Below are positions 8,931 through 17,653 of a DNA stretch of 64,000 bases, in pieces (position 1 is the first letter of the stretch; every line of letters begins with the position of its first letter). The position numbers and the translations under genes are program-made. The notes under the pieces were generated by a model. The model was not told where the DNA came from, did no database searches, and saw only the letters and a list, made by a program, of their open reading frames with translations. Source of the DNA: JAVKBW01 sp040222995 (lineage in GTDB: Bacteria > Pseudomonadota > Alphaproteobacteria > UBA8366 > Aestuariispiraceae); NCBI GenBank assembly GCA_040222995.1, contig JAVKBW010000019.1, positions 1 to 64,000 of the forward strand, given 5' to 3'.

Positions 8931-9533
8931 CTAATCGGTTTGTACGATCTCCAAGTGCGGTTTCGCTTCACTTGTTTTCCTTTCTTCGAGAGCGTCTCTG
9001 AAATCCTGCAGCCAAGCTAAAGCAGAGTCGGTCACTGCAAGGGTCGATTCAGTATCGTCAATCTTTCCTGCAATTTCGAGGGGCGATGATTGAACCTCAC
9101 AGATATCGACGATCGCACTCAGAATCTGGCGCTGCCTAGAGCTGGCTCCGATCGCGGCCATATCCGATTCAAAGGCAGCCTGAAGCCCTGCAGGAAGTAT
9201 AGCTGCAGGCTGCGCATCCTTCGGTTTGCTGACGAGTTTCAACGCTGTGTCGACCGTCAAATGCGACGCCGACGTCGCATTTGCGAGGATCTTGCCTTCG
9301 TATTTAGCGAGCCGCATAAGCCTTTGGGCGTGACGAAGGCTGAAATCCAGATTTTCTTCTACCCAAACTTTCCAGTCACCATGGGAAAGTTGAGCTTTCA
9401 CATCAGATAGTTTTTTACCGCACTCAAACGCGAGTTTTAGCGCTTCGTTCGCTTTGGTTGCTAGGGCTTCGTGCAGCTCATTGATGTCATTGGCGACGGT
9501 CGCCAAGTCAGGTGGATTCGAGATGATGTTCAT
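8931..9533 (-). CDS. DUF3102-like phage/plasmid protein
   Basis: The 200-residue product resembles DUF3102 proteins: a helical N-terminus with NEALKLAFECGKKLSDVK, followed by the characteristic HGDWKVWVEENLDFSLRHAQ and RLMRLAKY. These proteins occur in prophages and integrative elements and have no firmly assigned function. I chose ATG 9533 because GGAG lies at suitable spacing before it. The longer frame to 9614 has no such site. It stands alone between an HU-like and an XRE gene, all on the minus strand. Confidence 0.7.
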   Translation of the reverse strand: MNIISNPPDLATVANDINELHEALATKANEALKLAFECGKKLSDVKAQLSHGDWKVWVEENLDFSLRHAQRLMRLAKYEGKILANATSASHLTVDTALKLVSKPKDAQPAAILPAGLQAAFESDMAAIGASSRQRQILSAIVDICEVQSSPLEIAGKIDDTESTLAVTDSALAWLQDFRDALEERKTSEAKPHLEIVQTD

Positions 9534-9701
9534 TTTCAGCTCCATAAGATATGCCGACGTTCCAATTCGAAACGTCGTTTGATCAAGTTTTAGAGGGCTG
9601 ATCATGTGCGGCATGGCCGCGCTTATGGAACTTTCGTGCCCTTGGTTACGTATATATCGGGCTTCAGTAGCATGTTTTCAAGTAGCTGAGTCACCGACTG
9701 A

Positions 9702-9932
9702 CTAGTTAATGAGTTCTAACGCCTTCTTAGGATCTGCGTCTGCTATCAATGCGATCTCAACGAACTCCACGATATCCAGCCGACGCTCCATATTCTCATA
9801 TTTAGCGACGAACGACTGAGGCCTGCCTAACGCGTCTGCAAGTTGCTGCTGTGTGAGGCCTGCTTCTTTGCGGGCATCAATCAGCCAGTCGATCACCCGT
9901 CGATATTTCTCTGTCCAGATTGTCTTTTTCAC
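9702..9932 (-). CDS. XRE-family helix-turn-helix regulator
   Basis: A 76-residue Cro/C1-type DNA-binding protein. The helix-turn-helix is clear in KEAGLTQQQLADALGRPQSF, followed by VAKYENMERRLDIVEF. Translation starts at GTG 9932, 8 bases after a GGAAG sequence. The small size suggests a phage-type repressor or an antitoxin-like regulator. It is transcribed away from the zinc-ribbon membrane protein gene. The shared intergenic region contains paired palindromes (9971-10004) that are its likely operators. Confidence 0.82.
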   Translation of the reverse strand: MKKTIWTEKYRRVIDWLIDARKEAGLTQQQLADALGRPQSFVAKYENMERRLDIVEFVEIALIADADPKKALELIN

Positions 9933-9970
9933 GCGCCGCTTCCGACTTGAATTCAGGCGCGTAGAGAGCT

Positions 9971-10004
9971 AATCCCATAACCGGATTATCCCAAAACGGG
10001 ATTA
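9971..10004. promoter_or_regulatory. Tandem palindromic operator between XRE regulator and divergent gene
   Basis: Two adjacent inverted repeats are present: AATCC (9971-9975) with GGATT (9983-9987), and ATCCC (9988-9992) with GGGAT (9998-10002). They share a GGATTAT half-site-like sequence. They lie about 40-70 bases upstream of the XRE start and 55 bases before the divergent gene, as expected for a self-regulating repressor. Confidence 0.6.
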
Positions 10005-10061
10005 TATGTGTATGTTTGCGGGTTTGCATTAATCGCGACCATACGAATAGGGGCAATTATG

Positions 10062-11441
10062 ATGGAAACGGTTCATTGTCCGTCGTGCAACCGCATTTGT
10101 TCGGCTGATACATCTCAGTGTCCAGAATGTGGCGAACCAATTTCGCCGGCGGTGGAGCAGGGAAGCAAACCTCGGCGGAAGTTTAGCTTCATACCCATAG
10201 TTTTCTATCTGTGCCTGGCGGCGACTGGCTATATATATGTCGAGCGTCCGTTTAATGACCCTGAACCGGTCGGCGTCAAGAAAGTATCAGAAACACAGAC
10301 AATTGCAGAGATCAGGCCTGCCGACACTCCTGTACATTTGCCTGTCATGGTTTCCTCACAGTCTGCGAAGATTTGTGATAACAAACACCGATTTCGCGAT
10401 TGGTATTCGCAGTGTGCTCGGATCTTTGCCTATACAACATTGCCGACAGAACTGGAGGGAGAGCACTCTTCAAAACTGTCACTGGCTTATGACGGCGTCA
10501 GGTTCAGTATCCTGGCCCTTGTCCCGGACTGGTATCATGAAAAGTTTTACAGAAACCGGATGCCAGTTCTCGCCCTGCTGGATAACGAAGAGCTGGTTTC
10601 GAATCGTTCTTACTTCAATGAACGGTTTCCACCGACCGTTACTGTTGGATCAGACTTGGTTGATGGATTCGAGTGGAAGGGTGATTCCCATTGGGTTGCC
10701 TCTGCAGAAACCAGTGCACGGCTGATCAAGCTGTTTCGCAAAGGTGTAACCGCCGAGGTCGATTTTTACCTTCTCGCAGGAGGAAAGCAGAGAACCGAGA
10801 TATCTTTGTTGGGGTTTACGGCGGCAATGAAGGCTGCAACCCGGTCGCCTGAACAACCGGGCACCGCAGGCTGGTCACTTAACCCGCGTAAAGCAATCAA
10901 GATGGTTGGCGATAATCTAAGCACGAACGTCTTTGGCGTTACCGAAGAGTTGCTCGTACCGCTCAAGAATCCAGACGGAGAAGGTTTCTTTGTCTATGTT
11001 CCGAAAATCACCTTTGATGGTGTCGAACGTCACTTTGTTTGGTTTGTCGGGAACAGCATAGCGATGAATTTGACAGGAGCTTCAGCAAAACTAACCCCTG
11101 AACTTCCGTGGCCGAGAGACGTGCCCTATCACGCTCTAAACGGCACCAACGTCTCGGAAGATGAACTTGCGTCAAAAGGCATAGCGTTACTCAAAGCCAG
11201 AGTAGCGACAAAAAAGCGGTATACATTCAAACTTGAGGCATCGAATTTCAAAGACGTTTCAGTGGATGCAATCCAAGAGATGGTCGAATTGACCCGCAAC
11301 CAGGGCTATCGATGCGACAGCGTGCTCGTCGCTCGTAAAATGGCTTTTGAACGCGGTTTTGTGCTTGTCTGTAATAAGGGGCGCTATGAGTATGAAGTCG
11401 TGGATCTTGGTGGCACCTGGACAGTGCGATTCGTTGACTGA
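10062..11441 (+). CDS. Zinc-ribbon membrane-anchored protein of unknown function
   Basis: The 459-residue protein begins with a zinc-ribbon (CPSC at residues ~5-8 and CPECGEP ~20 residues later). A single membrane segment follows (FSFIPIVFYLCLAATGYIYV, residues ~42-61). About 390 residues are then predicted outside the cytoplasm, with no recognised domain. The start at 10062 (or 10059) follows AGGGGC at suitable spacing. A longer frame to 10008 overlaps the operator and is unlikely. It is probably controlled by the adjacent XRE regulator. Zinc-ribbon plus one membrane helix recalls sensor or stress-type envelope proteins, but I cannot assign a function. Confidence 0.72.
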   Translation: METVHCPSCNRICSADTSQCPECGEPISPAVEQGSKPRRKFSFIPIVFYLCLAATGYIYVERPFNDPEPVGVKKVSETQTIAEIRPADTPVHLPVMVSSQSAKICDNKHRFRDWYSQCARIFAYTTLPTELEGEHSSKLSLAYDGVRFSILALVPDWYHEKFYRNRMPVLALLDNEELVSNRSYFNERFPPTVTVGSDLVDGFEWKGDSHWVASAETSARLIKLFRKGVTAEVDFYLLAGGKQRTEISLLGFTAAMKAATRSPEQPGTAGWSLNPRKAIKMVGDNLSTNVFGVTEELLVPLKNPDGEGFFVYVPKITFDGVERHFVWFVGNSIAMNLTGASAKLTPELPWPRDVPYHALNGTNVSEDELASKGIALLKARVATKKRYTFKLEASNFKDVSVDAIQEMVELTRNQGYRCDSVLVARKMAFERGFVLVCNKGRYEYEVVDLGGTWTVRFVD

Positions 11442-11670
11442 CCCGATATTCTAGTCAGCTTGCATTGGCACCAACTAGAAAATTCCCTGTTTTTCTCGCC
11501 CTTTCCCTGTTCCTTGAAATCGCATTGTTGACGGCACAAACGAACTCGATTATCCGTTAGATGTTTCCCAACATATGCCAAGGAGGGCCGTTGGGTGCGG
11601 TGGGCGCAGCGCCCGCGGTATGAGGCTCTCCACGCATGTCCTCAGCCGCGGCAAGAGTGAGGACGGTGTG

Positions 11671-13095
11671 ATGAGGGAAGCAGATAGAAGCAAGTTGGTT
11701 GCACAAGGCGATGGAACGGCAGGCTTTAGGCTTGCTAACCATCGGCTCATTGTAGAGGTGCCGCTTGAGACTTTGAAGCGAGCTCCGAACCAGGCGCGTA
11801 CGCATAATCCCGCACAAATTGCCAAGATCTCGAATAGCATCCGCCGCTTCGGATTCGTTGTGCCGATCGTCGTTGATGAAACTGGGGAAATCGTTGCTGG
11901 GCACGCACGTTACGAAGCCGCCAAAGTGCTTGGCCTCGAAATGGTTCCAGTTCTCGAGCAAAAATTCCTGAACGAAGCGGAAAAACGCGCCTATCGCATT
12001 GCCGACAATCGGTTGGCCGAGTTGGCGGACTGGGACGAAGAAGCCCTTAAGCTGGATTTTGAGTGCCTTCTGGACTTCGACATAGATCCGGAGATCACCG
12101 GGTTCGACACCGTCGATATCGATAAGATCATCTTCGGCGAAGAGGAAGAAAGTGATCCCGCAGACACGATCCCTGGCGACCCGGATCGTGAGTCTGATCC
12201 GATCGCGCAGATAGGCGACGTGTGGGTGCTAGGTGATCATCGGATACTCTGCAGCGACGCGCGTGACCCCGAAAGCTATCTGCGCCTGCTTGGTGATGAG
12301 CGCGCCCAGATGGCGATCACGGATCCTCCTTACAACGTCGCCATAGACGGCCACGTATGCGGTCTAGGTTCTATCCATCATCGCGAATTCGCAATGGCGT
12401 CTGGCGAAATGTCGGCTGAAGAATTCCGAGCGTTTCTTCACGCGTCGTGCGAGGCAATGGCCCAGTGCAGTTGTGACGGTGCCATTCATTTTATCTATAT
12501 GGACTGGCGGCACATTGGTGACCTGCTTTCTGTCGCTGAAGATGTCTATTCTGAGATCAAAAATGTTGTCGTTTGGGCCAAAACGAATGCCGGTATGGGC
12601 TCCTTCTACCGGTCGCAGCATGAACTGATCGTCGCAGCGAAGGTTGGCAAGGGACGGCACGTCAACACATTCGGCTTGGGTAAAAAACGTCATCGCTCGA
12701 ATGTTTGGACGTATCCTGGAGTCAATACGTTCAGGCGCGGTCGAGATGAAGATCTCGAGGCGCATCCTACAGTGAAACCCACCGCTATGATAGCTGATGC
12801 GATCCGCGACTGTTCTAGCGCGGGCGGCATCATCTTGGATCCGTTTCTTGGTTCCGGCACAACGATCCTCGCGGCAGAAAAAACAGGCCGTCGTGCCCGA
12901 GGCATTGAGATTGATCCCGCCTACGTCGATGTCGCGATCTCCCGCTGGGAAACGATGACCGGCGGACAGGCGGTTCTCGACGGCACAGACATATCATTCG
13001 AGCGTAGAATGATGGAGCGTGAAGAGGCACAGAAGGCCCTGCCGGCTCCGGATGATAGTTTGCGTCAGGACGGGGAGGGCACAGATGATGAGTGA
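11671..13095 (+). CDS. ParB-domain DNA methyltransferase (N4/N6, beta class)
   Basis: The 474-residue protein joins a ParB-like N-terminal domain (PNQARTHNPAQIAKI, then GEIVAGHARYEAAKVLG) to an N4-cytosine/N6-adenine methyltransferase. The catalytic DPPY motif lies near residues 218-221 and the SAM-binding DPFLGSGTT near 390-398. DPPY before FxGxG is the beta-class order. The ATG at 11671 follows a GTGAGGAC site; the longer frame from 11575 reads through non-coding-looking sequence. It overlaps the next gene by a few bases. Such phage-type enzymes usually act as stand-alone methylases protecting element DNA. No cognate restriction enzyme is adjacent. Confidence 0.88.
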   Translation: MREADRSKLVAQGDGTAGFRLANHRLIVEVPLETLKRAPNQARTHNPAQIAKISNSIRRFGFVVPIVVDETGEIVAGHARYEAAKVLGLEMVPVLEQKFLNEAEKRAYRIADNRLAELADWDEEALKLDFECLLDFDIDPEITGFDTVDIDKIIFGEEEESDPADTIPGDPDRESDPIAQIGDVWVLGDHRILCSDARDPESYLRLLGDERAQMAITDPPYNVAIDGHVCGLGSIHHREFAMASGEMSAEEFRAFLHASCEAMAQCSCDGAIHFIYMDWRHIGDLLSVAEDVYSEIKNVVVWAKTNAGMGSFYRSQHELIVAAKVGKGRHVNTFGLGKKRHRSNVWTYPGVNTFRRGRDEDLEAHPTVKPTAMIADAIRDCSSAGGIILDPFLGSGTTILAAEKTGRRARGIEIDPAYVDVAISRWETMTGGQAVLDGTDISFERRMMEREEAQKALPAPDDSLRQDGEGTDDE

Positions 13096-13468
13096 CTATA
13101 ACGTCGGTTATGGGAAGCCACCGAAATCCGGCCAGTTTACAAAGGGAAAGACCGGCAATCCGAAGGGCCGTCCAAAAGGGTCAAAGAACCTGAAAACGGT
13201 TCTTGCTGCCGAATTGAAGGCATCGATCACCATCACTGAGAACGGCATTACGAGGAACATTACCAAAAGGGAAGCCATCGTAAAAAGCATCGTCAACAGG
13301 GCAATCAAAGGCGATGCGAAAGCGACAACGACGGTATTCAGCCTAGATGACAAGCTGCTTGCTGATCTGGAGAATGTTGTCGCTAACGCTGGCGAGCTGG
13401 AAGCTGAGGACAAGGCGATCCTTGACGCTTTCGTTGAGAGCCTCTCGTCTGGCAAAACGAAGAATTAG
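13085..13468 (+). CDS. DUF5681 domain protein
   Basis: The 127-residue protein opens with the DUF5681 signature (VGYGKPPKSGQFTKGKTGNP followed by KGRPKGSKN), a basic, glycine/proline-rich tail. A helical region with REAIVKSIVNRAIKGDAKAT follows. Its start (ATG 13085 or 13088) overlaps the methyltransferase stop, and the terminase begins 6 bases after its stop. DUF5681 proteins often sit directly before a terminase large subunit, so it may be the small-subunit or DNA-recognition partner. That role is inferred from position only. Confidence 0.8.
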   Translation: MMSDYNVGYGKPPKSGQFTKGKTGNPKGRPKGSKNLKTVLAAELKASITITENGITRNITKREAIVKSIVNRAIKGDAKATTTVFSLDDKLLADLENVVANAGELEAEDKAILDAFVESLSSGKTKN

Positions 13469-13474
13469 CCGCTC

Positions 13475-14947
13475 ATGACGACAGAGAAGCAAAAGTTCCA
13501 GGTGGTACTGCGGACGGACTTCTACGCATTCACAAAAAAAGTTTTTGCGGAACTGATGGGCCGTCAATCTCTTCAGGAGAACTGGCACCTGGAGCTGTTG
13601 ACGCATGCCTTATCCCGATGCGCAACAGGTGATGAAACACGACTGCTTGTGGCGATGCCGCCGCGGTCATTGAAATCTTTCTGTGCCTCGGTAGCGCTGC
13701 CCTTGTGGGCACTCGGGAAAGATCCGACGACACAGATCATTTGCGTATCATACTCTGACGAATTAACGCGGAAGTTTTCACACCAGCGTCAGCAGGTCTT
13801 CAACATGCGTTGGTACAGAGATCTTTTTCCTCATCTAGGATTAACCAAACTGAACGAGACAGAGACCTACACGACAGAGGGCGGTCAGATTTTTTCGACG
13901 TCTGTCAAAGGCACAATGACAGGGATCGGCGCAGATCTGCTTATTATCGACGATCCTATCAAAGCCGGATCGGCGATGTCTGAAGCTGACCGGAAGTACG
14001 TTAATGATTGGTACCGCAATACGGCCTATCAACGTTTAAACCTGAAGCAGCAATCATCTGTCGTAATCGTTTCACAGCGGGTCCATGTCGATGACTTGAT
14101 CGGAAGCGTTCTCGATGTTGACGACTGGGCCTACATCAAACTTCAAGCCCTAGCCGAACAAGACGAAGAGTACAGAATCGATGGAAATCTGCTTTATTAC
14201 CGGCAGGCAGGAGAGGCGCTTCACCCCGAGAGGGAGAGTGTGGAAAGTATCCTTAAGCAAAAAGCGATCCTTGGGGAAGTCACATACAGCGCACAATTGC
14301 AGCAGGAGCCGATTCCGCCTGGCGGCTTGCTCTTCAAACGCAACTGGTTTGTGGATTTTGAAGGCGTAGGTCCGGATGACTACGACCTCATCATGCAGAG
14401 TTGGGACGTCGCCTCAAGTGTGGCCGAAGAAGCAAACTACAGCGTCTGCACGACATGGGGAATTAGACGTAACGATTTCTATCTTTTATCTGTTTTTCGT
14501 GAGCAGTTGGCATTCCCGGACCTTATTCGAATGATTGAGAGGCAATGGCGAATATCCAGGGCGCACAGGGTTATAGTTGAATCTAGTGGTCTAGGAATGC
14601 CTGTGTTTCAGACTTTGCAAAGTGCCCAGGTTCCGGTCACACCTTACAGACCGAAAGTCGACAAGATCACGCGCGCGGAGCAGGTCTCGGCAATCGTCGA
14701 GCAAGGACGGGTTCATCTTCCAAAACATGCCGACTGGAAGGCGGACTTCATGGCCGAGGTTCTAGCGTTTCCGGGTGGGCGTTATGATGATCAGGTCGAT
14801 AGTATGACGCAGTTCCTGCTTAATGCAGAGTTCGGACGACGTAAAGAGTTGGGCGTTAGATTGACTGGAATCGATAGCGGCGGTGAGGCGACGCGTGTGT
14901 TCGATAGTTACGAAGCACGCACGGGAGAAAAGTGCATCAGATTTTAG
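13475..14947 (+). CDS. Phage terminase large subunit
   Basis: The 490-residue protein has the two parts of a packaging motor. The ATPase includes a Walker A-like MPPRSLKS (residues 61-68) and Walker B LLIIDD (155-160), with KGTMTGIGAD just before it. The RNase H-like nuclease includes SWDVAS and a final YDDQVDS motif. It resembles the TIGR01630-type terminase. Unusually, no portal, protease, capsid or tail gene follows: the next genes are DUF3489, DUF2924 and a recombinase. It may be a remnant, or part of a mobile methylase-terminase cassette that uses another phage's heads. Confidence 0.87.
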   Translation: MTTEKQKFQVVLRTDFYAFTKKVFAELMGRQSLQENWHLELLTHALSRCATGDETRLLVAMPPRSLKSFCASVALPLWALGKDPTTQIICVSYSDELTRKFSHQRQQVFNMRWYRDLFPHLGLTKLNETETYTTEGGQIFSTSVKGTMTGIGADLLIIDDPIKAGSAMSEADRKYVNDWYRNTAYQRLNLKQQSSVVIVSQRVHVDDLIGSVLDVDDWAYIKLQALAEQDEEYRIDGNLLYYRQAGEALHPERESVESILKQKAILGEVTYSAQLQQEPIPPGGLLFKRNWFVDFEGVGPDDYDLIMQSWDVASSVAEEANYSVCTTWGIRRNDFYLLSVFREQLAFPDLIRMIERQWRISRAHRVIVESSGLGMPVFQTLQSAQVPVTPYRPKVDKITRAEQVSAIVEQGRVHLPKHADWKADFMAEVLAFPGGRYDDQVDSMTQFLLNAEFGRRKELGVRLTGIDSGGEATRVFDSYEARTGEKCIRF

Positions 14948-15097
14948 GCCTTTCGCGCTGGACTTCTTTGGCAAAGGAAGCATTGCTTGATGGAGCGGTA
15001 GTAATTGAAATAGCTACCTACGTAGTGGCCCGGGTGTTGGGCCTTCTGTCAGTACAAGGGGCGGCATTCCGCAACCCCATGACTGACGGAGGCCGAT

Positions 15098-15319
15098 ATG
15101 GCTACAGAGACACCAAAGACATTTACAGTTCCCAAAATCGAGCATGTCAAAAAGCTGATCCGCCGTAAACAAGGCGCAACCGTTGCGTCAATTGAAAAGG
15201 CGACCGACTGGCAGCCTCATACGATTCGGGCGGCGCTCTCCGGGCTGCGCAAGAAGGGGGCGTCGATCTCCCGCGACCGAAACGCCAAAGGTGAAACCCT
15301 TTATCGGATGGAGGCGTAA
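15098..15319 (+). CDS. DUF3489 protein
   Basis: A 73-residue DUF3489-type protein with a small winged-helix-like core: IEHVKKLIRRKQGATVASIE, then ATDWQPHTIRAALSGLRKKG. The ATG follows GGAGG (TGACGGAGGCCGAT). It lies 3 bases before the DUF2924 gene, which leads into the serine recombinase. DUF3489, DUF2924 and a recombinase commonly travel together in proteobacterial islands. A DNA-binding accessory or regulatory role in recombination is likely but undemonstrated. Confidence 0.85.
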   Translation: MATETPKTFTVPKIEHVKKLIRRKQGATVASIEKATDWQPHTIRAALSGLRKKGASISRDRNAKGETLYRMEA

Positions 15320-15322
15320 TCC

Positions 15323-15724
15323 ATGGCGGTGACTTCAACACGAACGGACCTGGTGGCGGGTTGGCAACGCTGTTTTGGGTGTCCACCACCGAAGGGCATT
15401 GGTCAGCAGCTTCTCTCCCTTGGTATTGCCTATCATGAGCAATGTCGTAAGCACGGCGGGCTCAAGCCTTCGACCAAGAAACGCCTGGAGATGGTAGCAA
15501 CCGGTACGCCTGCACCAACATCGAAAGGGCAGAAGACAGGGTCCAGGAAACTGATGCCGGGCGCGCGGCTGGTGCGTGACTGGCGTGGCGATACGCATAT
15601 TGTCACCGTTATAGCGGAGGGGTTCCTGTATAACGGACAGTCATTTGGGTCTCTGTCGGAGATCGCCCGAACCATCACCGGGGCGCGGTGGTCCGGCCCG
15701 CGGTTCTTCGGGATTGCGACATGA
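15323..15724 (+). CDS. DUF2924 protein
   Basis: The 133-residue protein shows the DUF2924 pattern: W-x-x-x-F-G-x-P-P-P-K-G near residues 14-25, then PGARLVRDWRGDTHIVTV, EGFLYNGQSFGSLSEIARTI and TGARWSGPRFFG. The C-terminal half resembles a small beta-rich DNA-associated module. It sits between DUF3489 and a serine recombinase, and its stop overlaps the recombinase ATG by 4 bases. This indicates co-translation and probably a shared job in integration or excision. Confidence 0.88.
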   Translation: MAVTSTRTDLVAGWQRCFGCPPPKGIGQQLLSLGIAYHEQCRKHGGLKPSTKKRLEMVATGTPAPTSKGQKTGSRKLMPGARLVRDWRGDTHIVTVIAEGFLYNGQSFGSLSEIARTITGARWSGPRFFGIAT

Positions 15725-17385
15725 AACGCTGTGCCATCTACACACGCAAATCCACCGATGAAGGCCTGGAGCAGGATTTTAACTCCTTGCATGCGCAGCG
15801 GGATGCTTGTGAAGCCTATATCAAAAGCCAGAAGCAAGAGGGGTGGAAGCTCATAAAAACGGCTTTTGATGACGGTGGTGTCTCCGGCGGGACGATGGAC
15901 AGACCGTCGCTCAACCGATTGCTGGCTGCCATCAAACGCCGGGAGATCGATATCGTCGTTGTCTACAAGGTTGATCGGCTGACACGGTCGCTGGCGGATT
16001 TCGCAAAGATGGTCGAGTTGTTCGATGCGCATAATGTGTCGTTTGTCTCCGTTACCCAGCAGTTCAATACAACGACGTCGATGGGGCGGTTGACGCTGAA
16101 TGTCCTTCTGTCCTTTGCGCAGTTCGAACGCGAGGTCACCGCCGAACGTATTCGAGACAAGTTTGCCGCTTCAAAGAAGAAGGGTATCTGGATGGGTGGT
16201 CCGGTGCCCATCGGCTATGACGTAAGAGAGCGCAAACTTGTGATCAACGAAGATGGCGCAGCAATCGTTCGCACCCTCTACGATCTGTATCTGGAGCTTG
16301 GCACGGTCAAACAGGTCAAGCAGGAAGCAGACCGGCGAGATTTACGAACACGTGTGAAAACTTCAAAGACGGGACGGCAGACCGGCGGTGTTCCGTTCAC
16401 GCGCGGGCACCTTTACCGCATCCTGTCGAACCCGATCTATGTCGGCGACATGCCACATAAGGATCAGGTCTATCCGGGTGAGCACGAGGCGATCATTACC
16501 CGTGAAAAGTTTGATCGCGTGCAAACCCAACTTTCGGGTCAGGCCATCGCCCGGCACAGTCAAACCAATACCCCTTCACCGTCCTTGCTGAAAGGACTCT
16601 TGTACGATGCAGCAGGCGATGCCCTGCATGTGATCCAGGCAGCAAAAGGATCACGGCGGTATCGATACTATGTCTCGTCACGGCGGGTGTATGATCCGGA
16701 CAACAATCCAAATGGATTGCGGTTGCCGGCGGAAGAGTTGGAAGCCCTCGTCTTGGAAGCAGTAGCCGCGTTCCTGGTCGATCACGATGAACTGGAAGAA
16801 TGTATCGGGCAGGGGGTGTACGAGCAGGATGTGCAGATAAAGCTGGATGGAATGCGCCAGGCACTTCGGACCGGCTCCTTTGCAGAAAAGTTCGACCTTG
16901 TGAGTGTGCTGGTGACACGGATCGACATCGGAGAAAACGATGTATCGATCACCGTGTCCATCGATCATCTGGCGAGCCAAGTTGGCCTTAGCGAGTTTGA
17001 AATGAACGAGCATTGCATCGTCAGGCCGATCAAGGTCAGAAGCCAATCAAACGAGAGAAAACTGATCCTCGTTGATGATCAGACATCAACAGATGAAGCG
17101 GACCCAGCCTTGTGCCGGCTCATCGCCAACACGCATCGATGGATGCGTGAGCTCACCGCAAATAACGACACCACCGTCGAAACGATTGCCGAGCGGGAAG
17201 GGATGAAGACCGGCGATGTGTGCCGGTTGCTGCCGCTGGCCTTCCTGGCGCCGGATGTTATCGAATCCATCCTCGACGGTCGGCAACCAATTGAACTGAC
17301 TTCGCGTACCCTGCGTCGGGCCCGCCCCATCCCGGAAAACTGGGCCGATCAACGCCGCTTCCTGGGCTTCCCCAGCATCATCTAA
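15721..17385 (+). CDS. Large serine recombinase
   Basis: This 554-residue site-specific recombinase has an N-terminal resolvase domain with the catalytic serine in IYTRKSTDEG (Ser11). VYKVDRLTRSLADF and the FAQFEREVTAERIRDK arm follow. The recombinase domain with RGHLYRILSNPIYVG and a cysteine-poor C-terminal region come next. The C-terminal ~90 residues include an ERLxxDV-like helix-turn-helix. ATG 15721 overlaps the DUF2924 stop (ATGA). It probably mobilises the cassette to its left. A 12-bp direct repeat just downstream may relate to its attachment site. Confidence 0.9.
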   Translation: MKRCAIYTRKSTDEGLEQDFNSLHAQRDACEAYIKSQKQEGWKLIKTAFDDGGVSGGTMDRPSLNRLLAAIKRREIDIVVVYKVDRLTRSLADFAKMVELFDAHNVSFVSVTQQFNTTTSMGRLTLNVLLSFAQFEREVTAERIRDKFAASKKKGIWMGGPVPIGYDVRERKLVINEDGAAIVRTLYDLYLELGTVKQVKQEADRRDLRTRVKTSKTGRQTGGVPFTRGHLYRILSNPIYVGDMPHKDQVYPGEHEAIITREKFDRVQTQLSGQAIARHSQTNTPSPSLLKGLLYDAAGDALHVIQAAKGSRRYRYYVSSRRVYDPDNNPNGLRLPAEELEALVLEAVAAFLVDHDELEECIGQGVYEQDVQIKLDGMRQALRTGSFAEKFDLVSVLVTRIDIGENDVSITVSIDHLASQVGLSEFEMNEHCIVRPIKVRSQSNERKLILVDDQTSTDEADPALCRLIANTHRWMRELTANNDTTVETIAEREGMKTGDVCRLLPLAFLAPDVIESILDGRQPIELTSRTLRRARPIPENWADQRRFLGFPSII

Positions 17386-17411
17386 GCAACGTTCCAGCAA
17401 CGTTGCGGTTA

Positions 17412-17561
17412 AATCCGTGTGACCGCCAAACAGGCCTCCGGAGACTTTTGCCGAAAAACGCGACAACAAGCCTATTGTGGCACGTTTTGTAGTCTCTGAT
17501 ATGGGAGAGATAGCCGGAAACCCGCAGAGTTCCGCGGTTCTTCAAATCCAATCCGTGTGAC
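17412..17561. repeat. 12-bp direct repeat flanking the end of the recombinase cassette
   Basis: AATCCGTGTGAC occurs at 17412-17423 and again at 17550-17561, 138 bases apart, in the non-coding stretch between the serine recombinase stop and the left end of the satellite. It could be an attachment-site or recombinase-binding repeat. No further copy was noticed. No gene is recognised in 17386-17581. Confidence 0.45.
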
Positions 17562-17581
17562 TCGAGTTGTCGGGAAAACTA

Positions 17582-17627
17582 TGGTGGCGGATCAGGGATT
17601 TGAACCCCGGACACATGGATTATGATT
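17582..17627. repeat. Left attachment site (attL), 46-bp tRNA-Met 3' duplicate
   Basis: These 46 bases are identical to 27212-27257, covering the tRNA-Met sequence from the anticodon loop to the encoded CCA. Sequence diverges immediately on both sides (position 17581 a versus t, 17628 t versus c). It is the tRNA remnant left at the distal junction by integrase-mediated insertion. Confidence 0.92.
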
Positions 17628-17653
17628 TTCCTGCTTAATTCGGAAAATCAATA

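Noticed and set aside
15098..17385. Serine recombinase as integrase of the head-only satellite
   Set aside because: It lies outside the 46-bp att repeats, and the satellite has its own tyrosine integrase adjoining the tRNA.
17504..17549. GGAGAGATAGCCG resembling the start of a tRNA-Ser
   Set aside because: The following bases do not form a D-arm, anticodon arm or acceptor complement, so no tRNA is supported.
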